DNA of 64,000 nt from Mesostigma viride (lineage: Eukaryota; Streptophyta; Mesostigmatophyceae; Mesostigmatales; Mesostigmataceae). This document shows, piece by piece, positions 11,410-30,030 of the stretch. Position 1 is the stretch's first letter. Every line of letters begins with the position of its first letter. The stretch is taken from positions 12,070,802 through 12,134,801 of the forward strand of contig RPFO01000080.1 in assembly GCA_009746045.1 (NCBI GenBank), written 5' to 3'. A program made the position numbers and the translations under genes. Below the pieces are notes generated by a model that worked only from the letters and a program-made list of their open reading frames with translations, had not been told where the DNA came from and did not search any database.

Positions 11410-12372
11410 TCGAGGACATCAGCAATGCTGGGGCCATGTTAATTGCTCTTGGTCATCCGGGACATCTGTGCACATCCGCAGTTCTGCTGTCGTCGCATGC
11501 AACCTCCCCCGGCGGCCTGGCAACACAGTTTTCGCACGATGCTGTACAAAACCAAAGGGTCGCCCGCCGACCCCGGCAACTACAGAGCTGGGGTGTGCAT
11601 TCAAAGCGCACCTCATGCTTTTCATGCGGCTCCGGCATCCTGATTCCTGAACCGCCTGCGCTCTGCCTTGGTGGGCGACCTCAGCGAGACTCACCTCGGC
11701 TTCCGTCCTGGCCGCAACACAGTACAAGCGCTCTTCGCTACTCGCCGCCTGGTAGAAAAACTGCACCGCCTCCAACCTGGAGAGTCCCCTTCGCACCTTG
11801 TGCTGGTGGACTTCATCAAAGGCTTCGACTCGGCGTTCTGGTGATCTGCGCTGTGGGACATCCTCGCTCTGATTCCGGATCGCCCTCCCCCTTATTGCTG
11901 TCATTCGCAACCTGTATGAAGGGTCCGCCACCTCGATGCGCACTAATTCCTATACGGGTCCACGCCCCCATATCACCCGGCATGCCCTCTTCAGAAGGGT
12001 GTGTGGCAGAGCTGTGTGCTCTGAGCTCTCACCATGGATATACCCTGACATTATTGTGGTTGAATACGTAATTGATTCAGGCGCGCAAGCGGTTTGCTCG
12101 CATTGTGGGTAGGGAAACCGGGGTGAAAGTCGCCAACAAGTTCTGGACTTCTAGCACGGCGGGGCGGACACGGAGATGAGGCTAGCGGAAATTATCTATG
12201 CAGACGACACCACCTTCTTCGAGGGCACTCATCGCATCCACTCCCGGCGCCTCTCTCTTGCTTGGACTGCTACATGGCAAAGAAGAGGTGGAAGACGATT
12301 GTCCAGGCTCATACGCCAGCCCCTGTGGGCAAGCCGCCCCCCCCCCCCAAGACGGGAAGGGGCGCTTTGCTG
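11410..12372 (+). pseudogene. LINE reverse transcriptase remnant (palm region)
   Basis: Fragments in several frames: HLGFRPGRNTVQALFATRRL and LVLVDFIKGFDSAFW near 11690-11845 (the second is RT motif A with its Asp, where family members usually read DFxKAFD), and RLAEIIYADDTTFFEG at 12179-12226 (YADD box). Stops and frameshifts between them. The sequence after 12226 skips to a segment (RWKTIVQAH-type) also seen reversed at 14120-14220, so internal deletions are present. Confidence 0.8.
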
Positions 12373-12503
12373 AGTAGAATAGTTAGGGTTTTCTAGATTG
12401 GATTAGCTTAGAGTTAGATGTGTTCGGTTTCGCGGCTTTGCCCACCTCCACCCATCCAGCAAGGGAATATGTGCTAAATGATCTCCCAACGGAGTCATGT
12501 TAT

Positions 12504-12640
12504 AATTTAATTTTTAATTTTTAATTTTTAATTTTTAATTTTTAATTTTTAATTTTTAATTTTTAATTTTTAATTTTTAATTTTTAATTTTTAATTTTTA
12601 ATTTTTAATTTTTAATTTTTAATTTTTAATTTTTAATTTT
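12504..12640 (+). repeat. (AATTTTT)n tandem repeat
   Basis: About nineteen 7-bp units AATTTTT following the LINE 3' motif CTCCCAACGGAGTCATG at 12483. The same motif followed by TTATAATTTAATTT occurs in the small insertion at 20322-20390, so this looks like an expanded LINE 3' tail. Confidence 0.95.
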
Positions 12641-12679
12641 CAAGGGCACTGAGCATGTGCAGCAGACATGGCTTGTGTG

Positions 12680-13430
12680 CCTCGCAATCGAGGCGCCCGA
12701 GTGGCGGGGCTCGAGGTCAGCAACACTGACCTGAGGCCCTGGCAGTTGGGCTCACTCAGCCGCCGCCCCACCTCTTCCATCTTCATGGCTCTCGCGTCCA
12801 GTACTGGGACCGCATCAAGCTGCTGGGTAGCTTACTCCCCAGCTCTGCGGCCGACGTGTCGACCACTGTATCTCCCTCGCCTGGCACGCTTTAAGGGCGC
12901 CCATACAGCTAGGGCCCTGTGGCGCAAGCCCTTGGGCAAGCCGCTAGAAACAGGACATGTTTAATAAGGGCCGGCCTGGTCCTTCCTGTTTTCTCTTATG
13001 GGGCCGAGACGTGAACCCTCACAGCCGACCTTAATTGCGAAAAAGCTGGACGGCGCGGTCACCAACATGCTGCGGTAAATTTTCCGTGTGGGCTATGCCG
13101 CAACACATGTCCGCAAGGAGGAATTGTACGTACCTAGGAAATGATGCCACTTATCACCAGCACCATCAAGCAGAGGCGCGACTGCAACCAGCCGTAGGGC
13201 ACTAATAAGCTCGCACCAATGACCAGGTAGACACATCTCGTGGCCCCTCCGGCCGCAGGGCTGCGACCTGCTCAGCCAGGCAGGCACCTCCTAGTCGAGG
13301 ACACAGGGGGAATCGGCCTCTCCGTGAGTTGGAAAAAGATGATGGACAAGGCCAACTGGGCTCAGGATATAGAGGCCAATGACCACCCCACAGTGGGAAA
13401 GCCGCGCGGGAAGTATGCTAGTATAAATTA
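12680..13430 (+). pseudogene. LINE reverse transcriptase C-terminal remnant
   Basis: Pieces of the same region as 7331-8187 and 14461-14857: IKLLGSLLP-type at 12815-12845, VLPVFSYGAET near 12980-13010 followed by a stop, LDGAVTNMLR near 13050, then KKMMDKANWAQDIEANDHP near 13330. Multiple stops and frame breaks. Confidence 0.65.
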
Positions 13431-13914
13431 GATTAAATTATAACATGACTTCGTTACTGGAGGGGGGCGGTCATCCACGTTGACCACAAGCCCTGGCAGC
13501 CCCCTCCTGCCACCTCAGACTAGGAATATATATACCAGTAGTGTAGATTAGTAAGGCTTAGCCTAGCATGTGGCCCACGCGCATGTGCGCCCATAATGGC
13601 CCCCATGGATGTTGCCTTCAGAATTTAGCCACGCCATGCCTATAATGGGACCCCCATGGATGTTGCATTAAGAATTTAGCCATGCTTTGCCATGCAGAGA
13701 GATGCTCTCTGTCGAGAAGCCATGTCCTAGCTCTTATATAGCCATGATGATCTTCCTCCCTCACAGGCATGCTCCCCCCTTACCCGGGCATAGCGTGATA
13801 GACCATGAGGGTGCAGGTGCCCTGGTGCACCTAGAGCAGGGGTAGCTTACATTCCCACCCTTGCATGAAGTAGCCTAGAATGTATTAAAAGCCATATGCC
13901 CCTTCTCAGGGCTA

Positions 13915-14000
13915 TGTGCTACATCTACTCCCAACGGAGTGATGTTGATAATTAATTAATTAATTAATTAATTAATTAATGACTTCGTTGGGAGATCATG
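13915..14000. mobile_element. Facing LINE 3' ends around a (TTAA)n run
   Basis: CTCCCAACGGAGTGATG at 13929 and its reverse version CGTTGGGAGATCATGT at 13985 flank TTAATTAATTAATT. This is the meeting point of two copies in opposite orientation: the (+) remnant ending here and the (-) remnant at 14114-14880. Confidence 0.6.
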
Positions 14001-14113
14001 TAGCACGTATTCCCTTGCTGGATGGATGGAGGTGGGCGAAGCCGCGAAACCGAACGAAGCTAACTCTAAGCTAATCTAGAAAACCCTAACTACTCTACTC
14101 AGCAAAGCGCCCC

Positions 14114-14880
14114 TCAGTTCCTCCTTGGGGGAGGGGGCTTGCCCACAGGGGCCGGCGTGTGAGCCTGGACAATCGTCTGCCACCTCTTCTTGTTCTGCAT
14201 TAATTTAGCAGTCCAAGCAAGAGAGAGGGAGTGAATGCGGTGTTCAAACGAAGCTGGGACCACTAGGTCGGCCAGCAACTGCTGTGGATAGGTCATGACA
14301 TGCTTATAAACCCATTTTTCTAGGAATGTCCTTGGGGCCAGGCCAGGTCAGGATATGCCGCCCTGGTTGGCCAAGCGGCTGGGGGCCGGCCAGACCGAGG
14401 TCGGTGTCTACTAGCTGACTGGTGCGAGCAAGATGTCCTATGAATGCTATCCTACGCTGCCTAATCTCGTCCGAAATGCGAGGCATACCCTGATACAAAG
14501 ACTCTTAAAGACCTATGTGTGGAAAACCCTACGTTCAGGGCCTGTCGGAGCATCCTGGTAACCGTGCCGTTCAGCCGTGTGGCCAGCGTGTCCGTGAGCG
14601 TCCATGCCTCGGCGCCATAGGTGAGCACTGTGAGGACCAGGATCTTGAAGAGCATTCGCTTGCGGTCCCAGGTCCTTCGAGCGCCAGTAGGTTTTGGGCG
14701 AACGATGCCTAGCCCAGGCTAGGCCGATGCGGATGTCCACATCGTTGGTAGTGTCGGGGAGCATGCTCCCCAGCAGTTTGAAGCGATCTTGGAACGGGAT
14801 CTCCGTCCCGTCTCGCAGCCGCGGCAGCGGCGGGCGACTGGTAGCCCCAATCACCATCGCCTCAGTTTTGCACTAATCTC
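14114..14880 (-). pseudogene. LINE reverse transcriptase C-terminal remnant, reverse strand
   Basis: Reading leftwards: PPLPRLRDGTEIPFQDRFKL (14857 on), MLPDTTNDVDIRIGLAWA, LTVLTYGAEAWTLTDTLA, RLNGTVTRMLRQALNV (to 14520), then in another frame EIRQRRIAFIGHLARTSQL. It is the best copy here of the stretch between the thumb and the C-terminal domain. Frameshifts near 14650 and 14510 kill it. Confidence 0.8.
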
Positions 14881-15014
14881 CAACCCCACCGCCGGCGCCT
14901 CGAGTATGCTAGGCAAGACCCCTAGGGCCTGGCACACTCTAGTTAAAGACCAGTAGGATTGTTTGTAACTAGACCGGTAAGATTGCATGCGCGCGCATCC
15001 ATCCATCTTTCCAC

Positions 15015-15110
15015 ACATCGGGCAAAGTGCTCCGTGACTCCCCAAGGGGAGCATGGGTTTAATTAATTAATTAGTTAATTTATCAAATAATTACAATAAT
15101 ATGACCACCT
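15015..15110 (-). mobile_element. LINE 3' hairpin and TTAA tail
   Basis: GTGCTCCGTGACTCCCCAAG followed by GGGAGCATGGG and TTAATTAATTAATT; diverged copy of the hairpin-plus-tail found at 9330-9380, 10405-10455, 27863-27915, 29660-29712 and 44190-44237. Confidence 0.65.
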
Positions 15111-15703
15111 CATCACGACCCTCTGGCATGCAAAGAGCAGCACCCGGCCCAGGACAACCTTGTGTTCCACCGATGAAGGCAAGGGATACCAACCCTGCCA
15201 GTGAAAGACACCTCTAGTGTTAAAAGATTACACATCCCCCGGTGTAGGGGATGCTGTGGTAGATTTATGAATGCAAGCGTTGAAAAACCTTATCCACAGC
15301 AGCAGCTCGCATGCGCTGAGACCAAAATAGCCCTCACTGTGGGTGCCCCAACACAACAGCAACGAACTTATGTTTTTATATGTACAATAACACCGCAACG
15401 ACACACCTTCAGGGGCCACCCACGCATCAGCCCCACAACTAACTTAAAATGGCACATACTCGAAGAGGCACCCGTTATTGCGGGCCCAGAGGCACACGCC
15501 CTGGATAAGTGGGGCATGCACCGCCCGTTTTCTGGCACAGGCTGCCTTTTTGCCCCATGATTGTCTGACAACCCTTTTCCCCAGGACAGCACGGTCAACC
15601 CTGCACATCCTGGATGCACATGGGCACGGCGAGGGCACTCGACTGGGCGTTTGATTCCATTGGGGAAACCCCTTATTCAAGAAGTTTATTAGCTCCCAAG
15701 AAT

Positions 15704-18700
15704 TTACTTGGACGCGCCGGCGGGGGGGCGCGCCGACTCAGTGGTTGGCGGCGACGGCTCGGGCAACTTGTCCGCACTCCAACGCGCAAACTGTGCGTGG
15801 CAAAGATGCGGCAGAGGCACAGAACAGGGTAGCAGGTACACAAAGGGAAGGAGACAAGCGCGGTCAGCCTCACCAATGCTCGCGTGCAGCTGTTTGCTTA
15901 GTCTGCCCAAGGATGCAGGGCCTGAGGCCTGGATTTGACCTGCCTCCAAAACTAAGGGGAGGATCTTCCATCCCAGTACCCAAGTTCGTTGTGCCTTCGT
16001 AACGACATGGCCATGGCCCTACAGGTTCAGGGGGTTAGCCTCGGAGATCTAGCTACTGGTTCATGAGTGCAGGAAATGGCAAAACAGGGTTCTTCACCCT
16101 TGGCCCACCCTGACAAACACCAACACAAGCATGCGTGCTCACCTCCATGAGTTCAATAATTCGGCGCGCTAAAACGTCTCGTGGAGGCGCTACACAAGCA
16201 TCCTTGAACGGAGTCATCAGGAGCCCTACAACGTCTCGTGGAGGCGCTACACAAGCATCCTTGAACGGAGTCATCAGGAGCCCTAAAACGTCTCGTGGAG
16301 GCGCTACACAAGCATCCTTGAACGGAGTCATCAGGAGCCCTAAAACGTCTAGTGGGGGCGCTACACAAGCATCCTTGAACGGAGTCATCAGGAGCCCTAA
16401 AACGTCTAGTGGAGGCGCTACACAAGCATCCTTGAACGGAGTCATCAGGAGCCCTAAAACGTCTAGTGGAGGCGCTACACAAGCATCCTTCAACGGAGTC
16501 ATCAGGAGCCCTAAAACGTCTCGTGGAGGCGCTACACAAGCATCCTTGAACGGAGTCATCAGGAGCCCTAAAACGTCTCGTGGAGGCGCTACACAAGTAT
16601 ACTTGAACGGAGTCATCAGGAGCCCTACAACGTCTCGTGGAGGCGCTACATAAGCATCCTTGAACGGAGTCATCAGGAGCCCTACAACGTCTCGTGGAGG
16701 CGCTACACAAGCATCCTTGAACGGAGTCATCAGGAGCCCTACAACGTCGCGTGGAGGCGCTACACAAGCATCCTTGAACGGAGTCATCAGGAGCCCTAAC
16801 ACGTCTAGTGGAGGCGCTACACAAGCATCCTTGAACGGAGTCATCAGGAGCCCTAAAACGTCTCGTGGAGGCGCTACACAAGCATCCTTGAACGGAGTCA
16901 TCAGGAGCCCTACAACGTCTCGTGGAGGCGCTACACAAGTATACCTGAACGGAGTCATCAGGAGCCCTAAAACATCTAGTGGAGGCGCTACACAAGTATC
17001 CTTGAACAGAGTCATCGGGAGCCCTATCGTACTCCTCAATGCGACGTTGAGCTTAGGTGCTTGCCTCCACGAGTTCAATACCAGCACCTTGTACCACCCC
17101 CCTGTGGCTACGGGTACCCTCTCCACCACAAACCAGCCACGCGCGCCCCCAACCGCTCACCTCCACAAAGTCGACCGCACCCCACCACAAACCAGCCACC
17201 CGACCCCCAACCGCTCACCTCCACAAAGTCGATCACACCCCGCCACGAACCAGCCACGCGACCCCCAACCGCTCACCTCCACAAAGTCGATCACTCCATT
17301 CTTGTTGCTGTCCAGCGCCTTGTACACGTCGGCCACCTCCTCCCCCGTGAGCGCCGGCGCGAGCTCGCTCATGAGGCGCCGGAACTCGCCGCTGTCAATG
17401 CAGCCGTCGCTGTTGAGGTCGTACGCGCAGAAGGTACGCGCAAGCGACATGAACTGCTCCTCGCTGAGGCCGTCGTCGGCCGGGCGGTACCCGCTCTTCT
17501 CTGCGCGCTCCAGAATGAGGAAGGTGTTCAGCTCGGTCAGGGTGTCGTTGGAGGAGGTGGGGAACTCGCCCACCTTAGCCTGGAGGGGGCGGGGGGCCAA
17601 GGAAACGTGGGTAGAAGAGACTCGAGGGGGGGAGGGGGGGGGGGGGGGGGGGGATGTTGGGTGTGAGACAGGTGAGGGAAAGGGGAGCTTTCCCACTTTC
17701 GCAGGCCGACGAGGAAGGGGAGGTTAGCCTTCGCAGGTGATGAGGACGGAGTGGAAACAAACAAATTGAGGGAGCAATGAATGCTAGACGTTAGGCAGGT
17801 GCCATGCGGGGATGCACGCGAGGTGTTGCCACGCCGCAGAAGGGCAAGCTGCCAGGCTGGTGGAAGCATCCATGACCGGGCTACACCGCGGACCTGCAGC
17901 GCGTGCTAGAGACTGCGCAGCTGCTATTGTAACGGTGCCACCCACACACCATGACCAAACCACCACACGCAGGATGACCGAACGGCGCGCTTACCTGCAG
18001 CGCATCCTTGAGGCTGCGCAGCTTGGTGATGGCGGCGGCGGCATTGAACGCGCCGCGGCCGCTGTCCACCGGCTGCACACCAGTGGCCTCAAACTCCTTG
18101 ATCGCGTCCAGCAGGATCTGCGGGTTCATCTGCAGCTGGATGGTGGAGTAGAGCGCCGCTAGCGAAACGATGATGCTGAAGAATGCCTCGGCGAGGTAGT
18201 AGCCGCCTCCCAGGTAGAAGAGTCCCTGGAGCACCGTGGTGAACACACCAGGGAGGCCCAGGTTGGGCAGGTCCTCCGTGACCAGGTTGCACGCATACAC
18301 TGCGAGCAGGCTGGACAGGATGTTCACGAAACGGTAGGCGAAGAGGCTGACGGAGGAGCGGACGAAGAGCTTCTTCATGTCCTCGGGGTTGCTCGGGTCC
18401 AGCCTTCAGGGGGGGGGCGGGGGGAAGAGGGCCGCGTGTTAAGCGCGTGCCGCGCGCGGGTGATGTCGGGAGAGTCAGTCGAGCAAAGGACAGGGGAGGG
18501 GATACGGATGAAATGTGATGGGAGACGCGCGGGCGGACTCGGACCGATGCTATGGATGTGGGAGGCGAGCAGCGTTATAAACATAGGCGGTGCGACGGTT
18601 GAGTATGCAAGGGAGCAACTGTCTGAATACGTACCCGAGGCCTTGCATGCTGCTTTTGTAAGTGTCATACGTCCGCTTGTCAATGAGAATCTTCCGTGGC

Positions 18701-18975
18701 TTCAAGGACAAGCTAAATCGAGGTCGGGACTTCCCCTTTTCCTTTTCCTTCTCCTTCTCCTTTTCGGTCTCTTTCTCGGCCCGCACGCTCAGCGAAAGGC
18801 GAGGTAACATAGCAGGGCGGGGGAACGAGGCAGACAGGCGGGCCGAGCCTGGGCATACTGACCGGAGCTGTGAAATATTTGAGGCATTCATCCTGGTCGA
18901 CCTGGCAGACTTAAGAGAAATGCCCGCCACTGGTGGCAGCACACGCTTGCAGGAGAGGCTTGCTGTGGACTGCAT
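15704..18975 (-). CDS. Plastid-targeted EF-hand membrane protein (4 exons, 379 aa)
   Basis: Exons on the reverse strand: 18975-18635, 18403-17995, 17579-17277, 15790-15704; the phases (2, 0, 0) join exactly and total 1140 bases. The N-terminus MQSTASLSCKRVLPP.. is rich in Ser, Arg and Ala with almost no acidic residues for about 60 residues, then a Glu/Lys run: typical of a plastid transit peptide. Exon 2 carries hydrophobic segments (FVNILSSLLAVYACNLV, LGGGYYLAEAFFSIIVSLAAL) that would span a membrane. Exon 3 has two EF-hands with full calcium loops, DLNSDGCIDSGEF and DSNKNGVIDFVE. The short last exon continues the final helix as FARWSADKL and ends in a Pro/Ser tail. Role is unknown; calcium-responsive thylakoid or envelope protein is an inference. 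It is divergent from the fibrillin gene, 937 bp apart. Confidence 0.85.
16160..17030. repeat. 57-bp minisatellite in the last intron of the EF-hand gene
   Basis: About fifteen units of 57 bp (consensus begins ACGTCTCGTGGAGGCGCTAC) with few substitutions and no unique spacers, so not CRISPR. The unit is a multiple of three and stop-free, giving long open frames on both strands. Every unit contains CCCTAAA or CCCTACA, which I regard as chance similarity to plant telomere repeats. Confidence 0.95.
17061..17276 (-). repeat. Copies of the exon 3 end and donor of the EF-hand gene
   Basis: The real junction (codons for IDFVE then GTGAGCGG) is at 17277/17276. Clear downstream copies in the transcript sense lie at 17213-17240 and 17156-17182 (GTCGACTTTGTGGAG then GTGAGCGG), and degenerate ones at 17061-17083 and 16136-16160 (on the other side of the 57-bp array: ATTGAACTCATGGAG then GTGAGC). 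Confidence 0.85.
17893..17925 (-). repeat. Copy of the exon 2 end and donor of the EF-hand gene
   Basis: Plus-strand ACCTGCAGCGCGTGCTAGAG at 17893 and the following ACTGCGCAGCTG match the real junction at 17993-18028 (ACCTGCAGCGCATCCTTGAG, GCTGCGCAGCTT). It lies about 100 bp into the intron in direct orientation; the donor position reads GTCCGC instead of GTAAGC. Confidence 0.8.
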
Positions 18976-19912
18976 TTTGATAACAAGGTTATGCTGGCTT
19001 GCGTGAATGGCGGAACACCGGGTTAAAATCTCATACCAATCCCCGTATTATATATTGGAAATGAATAAATAATGTACGCTTGTATACTTGTGCGCCTAGA
19101 AGTGTTGCACCGATACAACGATGCACGAGCTTGGATAAGTGGATGGCAATGTCAACTGCGTACAAGGCCAGCTGGAGCGGTGCGTCAGTCGTCAATTAGT
19201 CTTTGGTTATGTCCACCAACGGAGATACCGATTGTCATTCCTCTCAGTCAGCACGGACTTCATTTATTGGATCGGATTTTGCCCCAGGAAGGTAGGAGAA
19301 GATTCTCAAGTTTACGTCCAACCGTCGTGTCCACTTTTTTCCAGTTTGGCTTCGTGTTCGTTAACTACTCGATGGTGCTAAGTGTTCGTACAAAGGGTGT
19401 TGACGTGTTCGTTTCGTTACATTGGGTTACGTAGCTGCTGCGTAGCAGCGTCAAATATATGCCACGAACGCCATCGTGCAATTGGAGGATCCTGATGTCT
19501 TGTTTCCCAGCCTCAAAAGATGTCCGGAAAATCTTGGAGATATTTGTCGCTCCCAAGTCCCATTACCTGTTTTACAGGAAGGGATTCTGTGAACTTCTTC
19601 ATGCGATGTCTTGGTACGACACTACTAGCTGCTGCAACCTGCCGTGACGTCGTCCAGCACGATCTATGTGGTTTCAGGACTGGTGTTGTTAGCTACGTGT
19701 CGCTATCTCCCTACTCATCTCAGTGTACAGTACGACCGGGTAGACCAAGGCCAGCTCCAAGGCAAGCAAGGCCTGATTTTTTCTGCAATCGTGGCATTTG
19801 GAGCCCATCGCCAGTTGCCAGCTAGGCCGGTCATTAAGTTATCGATCTGGTAGGGCTGTGTATCTTGATTTAACTCTTTACCTTTCTGGCCTTTTATCTT
19901 GCTTGCAGTGCT
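18976..19912. promoter_or_regulatory. Divergent intergenic region between two plastid-protein genes
   Basis: 937 bp between the start codons of the EF-hand gene (-) and fibrillin (+). It should hold both 5' UTRs and promoters. A pyrimidine-rich acceptor (CTTTTATCTTGCTTGCAG) ends at 19908, five bases before the fibrillin ATG, so a 5' UTR intron is likely. No specific promoter motif can be defended. Confidence 0.5.
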
Positions 19913-27099
<7,187 letters not shown>

Positions 27100-27860
27100 A
27101 CCCTGAGTGAAGGGGGCATGTACCTTACCAGGCTTCTCGTGGAGTGACTTGGGTTGCTGTGTCAAATGTCTTGCAGATCCACCTACACACCTTTATTAGC
27201 GAGACTACTAAATTATTTCAGTTATAGTTGTGAAACGATTCACGAGCCCTTGCTTATTAGTCAATCGCATCATGTGCCTGACCTCTCATTGTCTCTTTGA
27301 TATTGTCGGCAGAGAAGTCAAGTTCCACTCAGTACGTCACCACCACCGCAAATGTCTGCCAAAAAGTGAGGATTACTACCCACTTGGTGCACTGCACGTC
27401 AACTTGACAATTAGTGCTTTTGTCACCCAAATGAGACTAAGGAGACCAACATCGATTGACCCGAAGTGAAGGCGAGCCGAATGAGCCTCAGAGCCCGACC
27501 AAAGGCCCTCTTGATATCCGGCAGCCGGCGGGGTGAACAAGTAAGCATGACTGAGCTGGCGACGTGGAGATGACCAACTCACGTCCTCCACGTGGATGGC
27601 CGCGCCGGCTTCGGCTGTGTCCACGCAGGGCAGAACCTCAGCACTGGCTAGGGCAGAAAGTGGTGAAACGGGAACTGGCCGGCCAGGTCAAGTTGTCACC
27701 GAACCGTGAGGGATTCCATCCAGAAGGAGTTCAATTCATTTAGTTGATGATAGTGCCGCAGAATGGATTGGATGGCGGGATTTTTAGGACCCCAGCGACC
27801 ACCGCGGCCCCAGCGACTCCAGACGCCCCGGCTTAGGGGAATACAGCAGTAGTAGTGTAG
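27100..27860. other. Intergenic, nothing recognised
   Basis: Fibrillin 3' flank. No exon with supported splice sites and no recognisable protein family in any frame. Confidence 0.5.
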
Positions 27861-27862
27861 AA

Positions 27863-28200
27863 TTAATTAATTCATTAATTAAACACGTGCTCCCGTTGGG
27901 GAGTCACGGAGCACCGAGGTGCTTTTAATCCTGATGTGTGCACAACAGGAGAAAGGGCAGAGACCCCCAGTCTCCTTCATGCCAAAGGCATGCCACAGCT
28001 GCATTCGGGCGCGCTAGCTAAAAGGACATGCTACCGATCCGGCAAACTGTGGGTGCAATAAGACCCATGTGAGCGTGGCATAACAAGTAGCGTGGGCAAG
28101 GAATCTGAACATAGCCAGGGCGTAGCATCAAGGAGACAACCAGCGCAGGCCAGAAATCGGGAGAATCCGGACCATGGTAGCTCGAGCCTGCCGTTATAGC
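27863..28200 (+). mobile_element. LINE 3' hairpin block followed by a short dispersed-repeat copy
   Basis: TTAATTAATTCATTAATTAA, then the hairpin GTGCTCCCGTTGGGGAGTCA..GAGCAC (27885-27912), GTGCTTTTAATCC and the conserved block to 28075. From 28129 a copy of the GGAGACAACCAGCGCAGGCC repeat runs to 28199. Confidence 0.75.
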
Positions 28201-28359
28201 ATGGCTGTACTAGGACTAGGCTAAGGCTATGGCTGGTTGTTGTGTACCGTGCGTGGGCGGCACGTGACTAGGTATGTTGGCACAGCTAGGCAAACATTCT
28301 AAGCATGGCTGCCTTAGCGGCAGTGACTACCAATGGATACAATCTAGGCTATTGCTATT

Positions 28360-29012
28360 CTAGCCCGCTGGGGGCGACCACATCTTGTGGTTGATCATCA
28401 GGTCCCCGCCCCTCCAGTACACCTTGGGCTTCTGGGGGTCCTGCTTATGGCGGAGGTATTCCGGCCACAGGTCGCGTCGCTGCTGTTGCTGAGCGGGGGT
28501 CAGGTCGTCATCCAGCGTCCAGGTGAGGTCGTGCAACCTCGTGCGACGAGAGAGGAACCGCTGCTTATCCTCAGGGGAGGGGAAGGTGAGCAGGACTGGT
28601 GGGGGAGCCGCCTTGTCCCGTGAGTGGGGAAGGCGGTGGCACCCACGCAGTTCTACCTCACCTACCAGGCCCATGAGGGTAAGAAGCTGGTTCTTGAGCT
28701 CGTCAGCAAGGGAGGTTGACGTCTCACCTGGCTTCTGGGGGAAGCGACGTAGCACCACTCGGCACTCGCGGCGAGCGCGGTCGGTGACCTCCCGTTGCTG
28801 GGCCTGGCGGTGGTCCTCCAGCTCCTGGAGCTTCGTGGCGATGGCGTCGGTGGTGGAGGCGGTCGCTGACCGCAGCAGGTCCGCGTAGGAGAGCGGCGGG
28901 AGGTCACCAGCATCCTGCCGGGGTGGCTGGGATGCAATGGTGGCCGTCTGCTCCGCTATCTTGGGGACCTGTGTGGCCAGGGCCTCGGTGTGGGCGGTGA
29001 TGGCCTCAAGCT
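28360..29012 (-). pseudogene. LINE ORF1 protein, 5'-truncated but open (about 217 codons)
   Basis: Continuous reverse-strand frame from about 29012 to the stop at 28360. An N-terminal Ala/Thr/Gln helix likely to be coiled coil (ALATQVPKIAEQTATIA, LQELEDHRQAQQREVTDRAR) is followed by an RRM-like L1-type ORF1 domain (VVLRRFPQKPGE, RGCHRLPHS, PPPVLLTF, KQRFLSRRTRL) and a basic C-terminal part (RRDLWPEYLRHKQDP, KVYWRGGDLMINHKMW). Such proteins bind LINE RNA as chaperones. The start is cut off at 29012, where AAGCTT joins sequence ending in TAGTGTAGAATAGTTAGA. No RT follows on this strand. Related scraps: 9530-10395 and 55617-55760. Confidence 0.75.
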
Positions 29013-29639
29013 TAGTGTAGAATAGTTAGACAGTGGCCTTGTACATGCACGCTTGTAGACTACAGGCACTATACCAGCTGACTCATGAACATGAATTAGT
29101 CATGTACTTGTGTGCCCATGACGCGCCACACACCAGATGACGCCTAGCTTTATTATTTAGTTATGATGTGACTGAGTACGCAGAGAGGTACTCTCTGCTG
29201 AGACGCCATGCCTTAGCTTTTGTATAGCAATGCTGATCTTCCCCCCCCATGACAGGCTCCCCTTAGTTGGGCGTTGATTGAGACTCTGGGGGTGCAGGTG
29301 CCCTGGTGCACCTCGAGCAAGTGTCGTTTACATTCCCACCCTTGCAAGAAGTAGCTTAGAATGTATTAAAAGCCATATGCCCCTTCTCTAGGATATGTGC
29401 TACATTTACTCCCAACGCTTGTATAGCTATGCTGATCTTCCCCACCTATTCATGACGGGCTCCCCTTAGCTGGGTGTTGCCCGAGACTCTGGGTGGTGCC
29501 GGTGCCCTAGTGCACCTAGAGCAAGTGTTCTGATATGGCACGCCGCAAAGGTGAAAACCATTTGCGTTCAGTGACGGTCCGCGGAAAACGCGATCTGCAA
29601 ATGAATCCATAGAGCAAGTGTTGTTTACATTCCCACCCT

Positions 29640-30030
29640 TGCAGGAAGTAGCTTAGAATGTATTAATTAATTCATTAATTAGACTCGTGCTCCCGTTGGG
29701 GAGTCACGGAGCATTAACCCCGATGGATGGATGGGTGGGTGCAAACAATCCTACCGGTCTAAGCTATCTACATCAGCTACCTACGGCATCTATCTAACAG
29801 CATTACTACCTACAACATCTATCTAGTATACAGCATTGGCGTGCCTCCCACGGGTTTGCACACGCGGGCGCTTCCCCACAGGAGGGGGCTAGAATGTATT
29901 ATAGGCCATATGCCCCTTCTCTGGGCTATGTGCTACAGATACTCCCAACGGAGTCATGTTCCTAATTAATTAATTAATTAATTACTCCCAACGGAGTTAT
30001 GTCCCTAATTAATGAATTAATTAATTTGTA
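29640..30030 (+). mobile_element. Cluster of LINE 3' ends and TTAA tails
   Basis: Hairpin GTGCTCCCGTTGGGGAG at 29686, then two copies of CTCCCAACGGAGT(C/T)ATGT(T/C)CCTAATTAATTAA at 29940-29985 and 29986-30025. The segments at 29150-29410 and 29411-29660 (GTATAGCAATGCTGATCTTCC, GTAGCTTAGAATGTATTAA) are duplicated here and resemble 13730-13920, so several truncated copies are stacked. Confidence 0.7.

Noticed and set aside
16160-17030. Interstitial telomere repeat because of CCCTAAA in each unit
   Set aside because: One heptamer per 57-bp unit, often CCCTACA; it is simply part of the minisatellite.
16053-17129. Long repeat-protein frames on both strands
   Set aside because: Produced by a stop-free 57-bp unit in an intron of the EF-hand gene.
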